Source of the DNA: G963708235 sp963708235
Lineage (GTDB): Bacteria; Actinomycetota; Acidimicrobiia; Spongiisociales; UBA5794
Direction of reading: 5' to 3'
Assembly: GCA_963708235.1 (NCBI GenBank)
Contig: OY970200.1
Coordinates: forward strand, 3,038,001 to 3,102,000
DNA length: 64,000 nucleotides
Under the pieces are notes generated by a model that searched no databases, was not told the origin of the DNA, and worked only from the letters and a program-made list of their open reading frames with translations. Position numbers and translations under genes: made by a program. Below, in pieces: positions 53,408 to 60,747 of this stretch (the first letter of the stretch is position 1; every line of letters begins with the position of its first letter).

Positions 53408-53501
53408 CCGACCCCGCCGACGAGAACCGCCGGCCGTCGGTGGCGCTGCTGCCTGGCGGCGCCCGAGCCAGTTGTCCGTGAGGTCGACCTCGCGTGAAGT
53501 G

Positions 53502-53645
53502 CAAGTTGCTTGAGCGCTATGACGCTGAACGAGCGACCGTCGGTGACACTGCTGGCGAGGCGGACATTGACACCGCGCTCCGCCCCGTCTGCGTCCGCAA
53601 GGCGTCCGCAGCCACCCCTCCTCCCGAGGAGGGGAGGGCCGAGAA
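53502..53645. repeat. Intact copy of the dispersed repeat (IS110 target)
   Basis: This uninterrupted copy aligns with 44366-44449 joined to 45956-46015. It includes CTATGACGCTGAACGAGC, GCGCTCCGCCCCGTCTGCG, the GCGTCCGCA pair and a GAGGAGGGG hairpin ending GGGAGGGCCGAG. The gap 53408-53751 has no gene apart from it. Confidence 0.82.
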
Positions 53646-53751
53646 GGGAACGCGGCGTTGGTGCACGTTTCCTTGGCCTCGCTGTCCGAGAGGACCTGCG
53701 CGGACGTCGCCCAGCCCCTGTCGCCGACCACCAACGAAGAGTAAGCGGGGG

Positions 53752-55581
53752 CTATTCGCTGATCGGGGGGAGCGACAGGGCGGCTTCGGCGGCGTCGAGG
53801 GTCTGGCCTCCGGCGAGGACGGGGGCGAAGAGGTCACCGAACTGGCGGAGACGGGGGAAGACGGTCTCGATGTTCCAGGAGTCGGGGTGGACGTCGTCGA
53901 GTTCGTCCCACAGGATCGGCACCGACACCGGGGCACCCGGGCGGGGGCGCACCGAGTAGACCGAGGCGATGGTCTTGCCGCCGACGTTCTGGTTGTGGTC
54001 GATGAGGATCTTGGGACCGCGTCTCGGGATGTCCCATTCCATCGTGGCGTTCTCCGGGTCGGCAGTGGCAATCATCCGACCCAGGGTCTCCACGAAACGG
54101 CGAACCTGGCGGTAGCTGTGGACGGGGTCGAGCGGGACGTGGATGTGGAGACCGCTCGACCCCGTGGTCTTGGGGTACGAGTCGAGTCCCAGCCGGTCCA
54201 GCAGCACCTTGACCAGACGGGCGACGTGGATCACCTGGCCCCAGACGGCACCCTCCTGGGGGTCGAGATCGAAGACGGCGAAGTCGGGGATGTCCGACCG
54301 TTCGGCCCGTGACAGCCAGGGGTGCATCTCGATACACCCGAGGTTGGCCAACCACATCAGGGTGTCCCGATCGGGAGCGGTGCAGAAATCGATCGGTTCG
54401 CCACGGTGCGAGGAGTGGATGGGAGCGGTCACCACCCATTCGGGGGCGTGGGACGGGCACTGCTTCTCATAGAAGGTGTTGCCGTCGATCCCGTCCGGAT
54501 AGCGGGACAGCGACAGGGCGCGACCCTCCAGATGAGGAACCAGCACCGGGGCGATCGATGCGTAGTACTGGATCAGATCACCTTTGGTCAGCCCACCGTC
54601 GCCATCGGGGAAGAGCACCTTGTCCGGGTTGGTGATGCGGACCCGGCGGGCCGAACCGACCGACACCCACGCCTCCCCGTCGCGGGCGATCAGCAACGGA
54701 TCAGGCATGGGGGCACGGCCGGAGGCCACCGGCCTTTGATCTCCCCGTGGCGGTTCCACCTGGACCGCCTCGGCGCCGGTCCGGAGGTCGACGAGGATGG
54801 CGTCGTGGCTTGCCTGCTCGTGGGCCTCCGAGATCACGATCATCCGCAGACCCGCCTCGGTCGCCGCCGCCGCCAGCGGTGCGGCCCGTAGCGTGCCCTG
54901 GCCGTAGGGGACGTGGCGGATCTCCCCCTTGGGTCCGAACTGGTTGTCGGTGAATTGGGTGTGGAGCGGGTCGATCGCCCACCCGGGGAACTCCGAACGG
55001 AGAAAGGCGATCACCGAGAGGAACGCCTCCTTGGAGGTGAGCCCGCCCCCGGACTTGGCGTGGACGTGGGCCCAGTCGATGACGGGGCGGACGAACGAGA
55101 ACCGGTTGGCGATCAGTGCGATATCCCCCAACGACCCGAACGCCCGGTCGCTGCCGCTGGTCTCCAACCCGAGCGCCACACCGAGGTGGCGGACCTTGGG
55201 CTCGATCCGGGACAACCCCTCGTCGACCAGGGCATGGAGCTCGTCGGGGGTGCGGTCACGGACGTGTCCGGTGTGGGCGACGATGGTGTGCGCACCGAGT
55301 GCCACCCCGAGTTTCATGGTGTGCTCGAGCGCCGACAAGGTCTTGGCCCGCTTCTCCTCATCGTCGACGGTCAGCACCGCAAAGTAGGGAGCATGCACCG
55401 ACACCGCCATGTTCCGGGCGGCGGCGGCCACGCCGAAGGTGCGGCAACGCCGCTCGTTCCAGGGGAAACCGGTGACGAAGGGGAGCTCGACTGCGTCATG
55501 GCCGCCGGCCGCCAACGCATCGAGCCAGTCGCCATCGTCGACCCCGTCGGGCGGCAGCTGGGAGATTCCGAAGCGCAGCAT
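53752..55581 (-). CDS. Endonuclease IV-like and LigD-polymerase fusion protein
   Basis: The protein has 609 residues. Residues 1-270 are an AP-endonuclease-type TIM barrel with SVHAPYFAVL, IVAHTGHVRD, LGLETSGSDRAFG, VIDWAHVHAKSGGG and LHTQFTDNQFGPKGEIRHV. Residues about 320-600 are a LigD polymerase (primase-like) domain with ITNPDKVLFPDGDGGLTKGD, FDLDPQEGAVW (catalytic Asp pair), KTTGSSGLHIHVPLDP and NQNVGGKTIASVYSVR. The ligase and phosphoesterase domains of full LigD are absent and no ku is in the window. ATG 55581 gives MLRFGISQLP. The design suggests coupled abasic-site cleavage and gap filling. Confidence 0.88.
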   Translation of the reverse strand: MLRFGISQLPPDGVDDGDWLDALAAGGHDAVELPFVTGFPWNERRCRTFGVAAAARNMAVSVHAPYFAVLTVDDEEKRAKTLSALEHTMKLGVALGAHTIVAHTGHVRDRTPDELHALVDEGLSRIEPKVRHLGVALGLETSGSDRAFGSLGDIALIANRFSFVRPVIDWAHVHAKSGGGLTSKEAFLSVIAFLRSEFPGWAIDPLHTQFTDNQFGPKGEIRHVPYGQGTLRAAPLAAAATEAGLRMIVISEAHEQASHDAILVDLRTGAEAVQVEPPRGDQRPVASGRAPMPDPLLIARDGEAWVSVGSARRVRITNPDKVLFPDGDGGLTKGDLIQYYASIAPVLVPHLEGRALSLSRYPDGIDGNTFYEKQCPSHAPEWVVTAPIHSSHRGEPIDFCTAPDRDTLMWLANLGCIEMHPWLSRAERSDIPDFAVFDLDPQEGAVWGQVIHVARLVKVLLDRLGLDSYPKTTGSSGLHIHVPLDPVHSYRQVRRFVETLGRMIATADPENATMEWDIPRRGPKILIDHNQNVGGKTIASVYSVRPRPGAPVSVPILWDELDDVHPDSWNIETVFPRLRQFGDLFAPVLAGGQTLDAAEAALSLPPISE

Positions 55582-55673
55582 CCCGCCATTCCAGCACGAC
55601 CGCAAACTCGGAACGACGGCCGATCCGCTCCGCCGGCGCGCTGATTCGGCAGACTCATCCGGCCTCCCGGGCG

Positions 55674-55702
55674 TTGACGGTCTCCGCAGGAAGCCGTAGA
55701 TT
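55674..55702 (+). promoter_or_regulatory. Promoter of the lasso precursor gene
   Basis: TTGACG (55674-55679), a 17-nt spacer and TAGATT (55697-55702) form a near-consensus promoter facing the precursor. The start is expected at 55708-55709, which is the A of an ATG, leaving about 100 nt before the precursor's TTG. Confidence 0.7.
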
Positions 55703-55707
55703 GAACC

Positions 55708-55812
55708 ATGTCTACATCCCGCTCCAGTCGGAGAGGGGATGTAGCGGTTATTTGTAGTGGGGGACGACTGCAGCCTGCGAGGCAGGCTGCAGGGAAAGGG
55801 GGACAAGTTTGA
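55708..55812 (+). CDS. Possible leader ORF coupled to the lasso precursor
   Basis: The ATG at 55708 coincides with the predicted transcription start and opens 34 codons (MSTSRSSRRGDVAVIC and on). Its TGA at 55810-55812 overlaps the precursor's TTG start at 55809. It spans both leader hairpins. If leaderless translation is common here, its ribosomes could open the second hairpin and restart on the precursor. It could equally be untranslated leader. Confidence 0.3.
   Translation: MSTSRSSRRGDVAVICSGGRLQPARQAAGKGGQV
55712..55744 (+). promoter_or_regulatory. Nested hairpin in the precursor leader
   Basis: CTACATCCC pairs with GGGATGTAG, enclosing an inner CTCC/GGAG stem with loop AGTC. It begins within a few nt of the expected transcript 5' end and may stabilise the mRNA or take part in attenuation. 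Confidence 0.45.
55768..55792 (+). promoter_or_regulatory. Perfect hairpin directly before the precursor ribosome site
   Basis: CTGCAGCCTGC and GCAGGCTGCAG form an 11-bp stem with a 3-nt loop, ending 1-2 nt before the GGAAAGGGGGA ribosome site of the precursor. It could control access to that site or pause transcription. Confidence 0.5.
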
Positions 55813-55958
55813 ACTATGCGAAGCCAGAACTGCGGGCCTTGGGCTCGCTTGCCGGGCTCACCATGGGCATGAACGGCAGCTGCCCTGACGGCGGCGGACT
55901 CAACAACACCCAGCTGGGTGGGATGAGCACCTGCGGCGTCAGCGGCGGAATGATGTGA
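55809..55958 (+). CDS. Lasso peptide precursor
   Basis: The 49-codon gene starts with TTG 6 nt after AAAGGGGG. The leader LNYAKPELRALGSLAGLTM fits YxxPxLxxxGxxxxxT with the conserved Thr second from the cut. The predicted 30-residue core starts GMNGSCPD and ends GGMM, so Gly1 would be joined to the side chain of Asp8 (eight-residue ring). Cys6 in the ring and Cys23 in the tail can form a disulfide. The tail is rich in Gly, Met, Asn and Thr. It lies tail to tail with the cyclase gene, 16 nt between stops, and has its own promoter. No other start is available in frame. Confidence 0.85.
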   Translation: MNYAKPELRALGSLAGLTMGMNGSCPDGGGLNNTQLGGMSTCGVSGGMM

Positions 55959-55974
55959 TCTGACGGATCTCCCG

Positions 55975-57707
55975 TCAACGGTGTCGCATCCAGCGATCCA
56001 CCGAAATACACCGTGAGAGGGGAATGGCCCGATAGGCCTTCCCCTCTTTCGCGTCCGCCACCACGGTGTCGAACCCCTCGAGGTCGAGCCAGCCCAGTTC
56101 GAGCAGCGGGCCGTTGCGCACCCGCTGCACCACATGGTCCTGTAACAGCTCCGGCCAGAACACCTCGGAGAAATCGGCCTTGGTGGTCCGCTCCGCCACC
56201 ACCGGCGGCAGCCGGTCGCGATAGGCGGCGACCTGGAGCGCACGATCGACACGGCCGTCGGTGGGCCACCAGGGATCGAGCCCGTAGGTGGCGGCGATGA
56301 ATCTGGGATCGAGGAAGGGATGGGTGTCGCGGCGGTCTCCGGCGTCACCCACCGTCGCCCGGGTCTCCAGAATGGCGGCGTTGTAGCCGGAGGTGAGGTT
56401 GTCGATCCGCAGATCGATGGCGTCGATACCGGTCACCCGCTGCGGACGCTGCCGCAGCAGGTCGTCGATCCCGGCCCGCTCGGCGGCTTCCCGACGTACC
56501 CATCCGGGGAAGGGCGGATGGTCCCGGGAGGCGAGACGCCGCCCCACTGGACGCATCGAGCTCACCCCACGCCCGGCGTGGGTTGCGCACCGCAAAATGG
56601 GCGAGCTGGCGGAGTACCCGCCACTGGCGGAGCTGAACCGAGCTGCAGCGCCCGACTCCCGTTGTCGAACGCCGCAAAGGCGTCGTCGCCACCCAGCCCG
56701 GTGAGGTTGGCGTGGCGGCCTCGCTCCGCCAACGCCCGGTGCAGACCGATGAACATGGCGAAATGTGGGTCGGGGGCCGGGATCCGAAGTTCCCTGGTCA
56801 TCTCCGACAACTCCTCGGCGCCGACGATCGTCGGCGGCACCGACTCCATGGGGATCCCCCAGTGGGCGGCGACGGCGTCGGAGTAGACCCGTTCGTCGGC
56901 GCGCGGTGTGTCGAAGACGAGCCGACCCGCCATCACGTCGTCCGGCGCCATCGTCGCCATGGTGCCGACCACCGCCGAAGAGTCGAGCCCGCCGCTCAAC
57001 TCACCGGTGGGCGGCCCGGAGACGGCCATCCGGGAGCGGACCGCCTGGTCCATGACCTGACGGCACCGTTCGGCGGCGGCGTCCCAGGAGATCGAGAGGT
57101 CCGGATCGAGATCCCAGCGGTGATGGGTGGAGATCCTCATGCCACCGCGGTCCCGAGACCAGGTCGTGCCCGGGGCCAGGGTGGATATCCCGGCGAAGAC
57201 CGTCCCGCCGCGACTCAGTGTGATCGCACCGAGGTGGGCGATGGCGACGGCCTCGTCGATGGCGGTGTCCACCCAGTCGAGCGCCGCCAGCGTGGCGACG
57301 TCCGTTGCTCCGGCGTGCTCCATACCGGAGGTCGCCTGGTACCAGGGCCGTACTCCGACGGGATCCCGGGAGACGATCAGCCTCCCGGTCTTCCGGTCGA
57401 GCACCACCGCCACGTAGTCGCCAAGCAGACCGGCAGCCATCTCGACTCCGTGCTCCAGATAACGCCGGTGGACGGCTCGGGCCGGATTTCCGGCGGGGTC
57501 GGCAACATCGTGGAGGCTGCCGTCGACCACCACCAGGACACCATCGTGGTCATGGGTGTGGACCCAGCGGCTGGTGACGGAGTGGGCGACGGCCAGACCG
57601 TCGTGGACGACGAGGGCCATCTCCCCGGCGGCGACCGGAGCGGCGCACCCGGCCCGGAGACCGGCAAGCGCCCGGTCGCCGCAGGCCACCGCCACAAGAG
57701 GGGTCAT
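55975..57707 (-). CDS. Lasso peptide cyclase (asparagine-synthetase-like), two apparent frameshifts
   Basis: This protein activates the ring Asp with ATP and closes the lasso. The N-terminal glutaminase-like domain starts MTPLVAVACGDR and lacks a Cys2. The synthetase domain has ELSGGLDSSAVVG, LTGLGGDDAFAAFD and a C-terminal part with TKADFSEVFWPELL. Three frames must be joined. Dropping a C after AGCT near 56653 gives RALQLVQLRQWRVLRQL, and another near 56569 gives RRAWGELMRPVGRRL, restoring 576 residues, a usual cyclase length. The precursor's terminator lies inside its 3' end. Confidence 0.85.
56016..56047 (+). terminator. Probable terminator of the lasso precursor transcript
   Basis: AGAGGGGAA-T-GGCC pairs with GGCC-TTCCCCTCT around CGATA, followed by TTCGCG. 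It lies 57 nt after the precursor stop and within the coding end of the convergent cyclase gene. Confidence 0.7.
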
Positions 57708-58219
57708 CGCAGCAGCGGGAGGAGCCGGTCCAGCTCGCCGACGGCGAGCTCGGTATAGGTCCCCGTCTGTTCCGGGTCGTCGTTGACGACGACATCTGCA
57801 ACCTGCACCCAGGCGTGGGCGCCGATGACCCCGCCGTCGACACTCCGTACCCCGATGTGGAGCGTCGAGGCCAATCCGAGACGGTTGAGTTCCCGGATCA
57901 GCGTGACGGAGCGTCGCAGACATGTGGGCGCCGCCGGGAGCACCCCGAGCCCGGCGTCGACCGCCTCCGAGATGAGCCCGGCGCCGGTGGCGTCCGAAGT
58001 TGCGTGGGGCGGTGTGGGCCCGAGCAACGGCCGAATACCTCGACGCTTGAGCGTCCACGCCACGTAGGCACCGTCCCCCACCGCCCGCAAGGTGCTGACC
58101 CGGCCCGGGCGCCCGAGATGGCGAAAGAACCCGACGATGTCGTGCACCCCGGGGATGCGGCGGGGACGGATGCGGCCCGTGACCACCCCCTTGGATGTGG
58201 GCCGGCCCGGCCCGGTCAT
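57704..58219 (-). CDS. Lasso leader peptidase B2 (transglutaminase-like)
   Basis: This 171-residue Cys protease removes the leader from the precursor. It has Cys100 in LPAAPTCLRRSVTLIRELNR, His135 in GVIGAHAWVQV and an acidic partner in VVNDDPE, the Cys-His-Asp triad of B2 proteins. The N-terminus is basic and lacks a membrane segment. It overlaps the kinase-like gene and the cyclase gene by 4 nt each. Confidence 0.92.
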   Translation of the reverse strand: MTGPGRPTSKGVVTGRIRPRRIPGVHDIVGFFRHLGRPGRVSTLRAVGDGAYVAWTLKRRGIRPLLGPTPPHATSDATGAGLISEAVDAGLGVLPAAPTCLRRSVTLIRELNRLGLASTLHIGVRSVDGGVIGAHAWVQVADVVVNDDPEQTGTYTELAVGELDRLLPLLR

Positions 58220-59161
58220 GTCCCCCGCCCCTCCACGAGACCCCGCAGCACCGACTCGGCGGCAACCAGCCCCTCCCGCCCGCGGGGCACGGTGAGGATC
58301 CCGACCGGGATGGCGCCGATGAGCACGGCGAGACCGTCGAGAAGCGCGGGCAGCGTTCCGTCACGTTTCAGGTCGGCGTGAAAGGTCGAACCGAACAGCT
58401 CGGCGTGGGCGGCGATGGGATCGAGTTGACGGAACCCGACCTCGTCGAGCGCTTCGACCGGTTCGACGATGGCGATGAGCGCCAGGTCGACAGACTCCTG
58501 ACGGAAGGCAAGGTCACCCTGACCGGCGATCCGGATCTTGCCGGTGATCGGCGAACCCGACTCCGGATCGATGCCGAGCATCTCGATACTCGCCTCCGAG
58601 AGCCTCACCGTGGCGTAGGTCGGTTCGGCGCGAGGCGGGTCGGACAGTTCGACGACCGCTCCGTCGTCGCCACCGATGGTCCAGCCCTGCTGCCAGGTGA
58701 ACGCGGTCAAGGTCGACTTCCCGGCGCCCGTGGCCCCAACCAGCACCACACCGGCACCGGAGCGGCTGATGACACCACCATGGAGCACGATCCGACGCAT
58801 CCGGGCCAGCACCAGAGGAAGGATGTGGTCGAAGAGAAGGTGTTGTTCCATCTCGTCGGAGAAGCTCGACATCGAAGACGACGACGCCGTCCCGGTCGAC
58901 CTCGACGACGGCGACATCGACGAAGTCGATGACGAGGCGATCCGGCTCGGACCAGTGCCGGCGCCACACCTTCCCGTCGCTGCGCTGCACCTCGACAGGT
59001 GGCGAGGTCGGAAACTGGATGTCGGCGATATCGCCGACCCGAAGGTCGGGATCGGCTACGGCGGGACCCGCACCACGTTGAGCAACGAGGAGCCCACCGG
59101 CGCACCGCACCACATCGGCGTCCATCATCCGACCGGCCTCTGACGAGTCGACTGTTGCCAT
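58216..59161 (-). CDS. HPr-kinase-like protein of the lasso cluster, apparent frameshift
   Basis: The two frames join if one T after AGCT at 58864-58867 is dropped, giving VVFDVELSDEMEQHLLFDH and 314 residues. The C-terminal part has the P-loop VLVGATGAGKSTLT and GGDDGAVVEL, the pattern of HPrK-like kinases that occur in lasso clusters, some of which phosphorylate the peptide C-terminal Ser. Here the core ends Met-Met, so the target may be an internal Ser or Thr, or the protein may have another role. ATG 59161 starts MATVDSSEAGRMMDADVV; the next Met pair is possible. Confidence 0.8.
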
Positions 59162-59258
59162 GTCGCCCCGGTTCGGGAGCCGGGACACCCGAGGATGCAC
59201 GGAGGTCGGCGAGCCTTCGTCACCCATACACGTTGGCGCCGAGCGGCGGGGCCACCGT

Positions 59259-60392
59259 TCACCGCACCAGGTTGGTCAGCGAGCGGACAAACGACTCGAG
59301 GTGGACCCGGGACGTGAACCGGGGAGTGCCTTCGGCCCCGATCAGGTGATCGAGGGCGACCACGATGGCTTCCGGGGTGCGGGCCCCGTCGATGTGGTCG
59401 AGAACGATTCGGGCGAGCTCGGAACGCTCGGTCAGCGGCACGGCGTCGCCTTCGAGCAGATCCGACCCTGCCTTGGCGAGAAACGTGGAATGCCGCCAGT
59501 GTTGCGGCGCCTGGCCGGCGAGGGCAACGTCGATGTTCCACGACACGATGTCCCGGCGGGGACGGATGTCCAGCGAGACGGAGAGCTCGTCGCCTGGCTG
59601 GACATCGACCGCCCGGTCGATCGGGTAGAAGTTGCACCAGCGCTCGAAACGGTCGGGGGACCACGGGTCGTTGGTGAGCGTCACCGAAGGCGACATCTGG
59701 GCTTCGAACCAGCCCATGAAACCGTCGAACCGGCCCGCCTCCTCGACGGTGAAGGTGGCACTCCCGGCGATGGGGTCGTCGTGATCGGATCCGAACCGTG
59801 CCAGTTCGGCGGCAGAGGACAGCTTGACGGCGTCCTTGCCGGTGGCGGTGACGTGCCATTCGGTGTTGGCGGCCAGACGCCGCACCGAGCCCACATCCAG
59901 CGACGCCGGCGACGACGACCAGAAGTCGACCTCTTTGCGTCCGTCGTCGAATGTCACCGGGGCGACGAAGATCCGGAACGCCGACGGGACGAGCACCCCG
60001 TCGGGGGCCAGTAGCCGCCGGCGTGCGTCGGCGTAGAAGGTGAGGATGCCGGCGTCGTGGACCAACCCGCCGATCTGGTCGCAGACGATCACGTCGGCGA
60101 GCGAATCGAGGCTGGTCTCCGTCGACATGGCCCGGAGATGGGTGACCCGGTCGGTGTAGCCGTTGTCCCCGGCGACGCTGCGGGCCACTTCGATCATGGA
60201 GCTGGCGTCGATGGCGACCACCGTCTTCGCTCCGGCTTCGGAGGCGAGGTACCCGAGCAGACCGGTGCCGGCGCCGAGGTCGAGCACGACGTCTCCCGGT
60301 TCGACCACCTCGGCGAGCGCCGCCCGGTAGGCGGCGATCTTGACCTCGTCGGCGAGGTAGCCGCGGTGCTCGATAAGGTCGCTCTGGCCCAT
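59259..60392 (-). CDS. PRMT-like SAM-dependent methyltransferase
   Basis: This 377-residue class I methyltransferase has the SAM loop VVLDLGAGTGLLGYLASEAG and the double-E-like loop region VIVCDQIGGLVHDAGILTFY of protein-arginine-methyltransferase-like enzymes, followed by a beta-barrel-like C-terminal half (CNFYPIDRAVDVQPGDEL). The core has no Arg, so the target is more likely an Asn, Asp, Ser, Thr or terminus, or the enzyme acts elsewhere. ATG 60392 overlaps the RRE gene by 1 nt. Confidence 0.85.
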   Translation of the reverse strand: MGQSDLIEHRGYLADEVKIAAYRAALAEVVEPGDVVLDLGAGTGLLGYLASEAGAKTVVAIDASSMIEVARSVAGDNGYTDRVTHLRAMSTETSLDSLADVIVCDQIGGLVHDAGILTFYADARRRLLAPDGVLVPSAFRIFVAPVTFDDGRKEVDFWSSSPASLDVGSVRRLAANTEWHVTATGKDAVKLSSAAELARFGSDHDDPIAGSATFTVEEAGRFDGFMGWFEAQMSPSVTLTNDPWSPDRFERWCNFYPIDRAVDVQPGDELSVSLDIRPRRDIVSWNIDVALAGQAPQHWRHSTFLAKAGSDLLEGDAVPLTERSELARIVLDHIDGARTPEAIVVALDHLIGAEGTPRFTSRVHLESFVRSLTNLVR

Positions 60393-60679
60393 CAGGTGCC
60401 GCTCCCCGAACGCTCCAGCAAACCGGCGTCGAGGAGGGCGGCCACGAGCGCATCGATGTCCTCGTGGAGCACTGCCGGGTCCACCTCGTAGTCGACGAGC
60501 AGTGCGTCGACGGCTTCGTCCCGCGACACTTCGGTGAGCCGGGTGATGATGTTGGACCCGACCGCATCCAGTCCGTAGTACTGCTCGGTGTCGAGGTTGA
60601 GCAGTACCATCTGACCCTCGACATCGCGGTAGTACACCTGCGGCGGGATCACATACGCCGGTCCGCCATTCGTCCCCAT
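60392..60679 (-). CDS. PqqD-like RiPP recognition element (lasso B1)
   Basis: The protein has 95 residues. The PqqD/RRE fold reads VYYRDVEGQMVLLNLDTEQYY, GLDAVGSNIITRLTE and helical VDALLVDYEVDPAVLHEDID. It binds the leader and brings it to the B2 protease and cyclase; the YxxP part of the leader is the expected docking site. It lies 68 nt after the ABC transporter gene, with GGCAGGAGAGC before the ATG. Confidence 0.92.
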   Translation of the reverse strand: MGTNGGPAYVIPPQVYYRDVEGQMVLLNLDTEQYYGLDAVGSNIITRLTEVSRDEAVDALLVDYEVDPAVLHEDIDALVAALLDAGLLERSGSGT

Positions 60680-60747
60680 CAGCTCTCCTGCCTGTGCTCT
60701 TGTTCCCTCTGGCTGATCGGGGGGATGTCAGCGCACAAAGCGTTATT

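Noticed and set aside
53752..55806. Start of the fusion gene at 55806
   Set aside because: The 75 extra codons cross the lasso promoter and leader hairpins and lack coding character; ATG 55581 gives the endonuclease IV-type start.
56562..58364. Single 600-codon protein covering B2 and the cyclase
   Set aside because: The frame upstream of 57707 is out of phase with the clear B2 gene at 57704-58219, and its upstream part is Arg/Gly-rich shadow sequence.
1365..58868. Programmed +1 frameshifting in the six affected genes
   Set aside because: The genes are unrelated, the sites lack a shared slippery codon or stop context, and a systematic base-calling problem at AGCT explains all six more simply.
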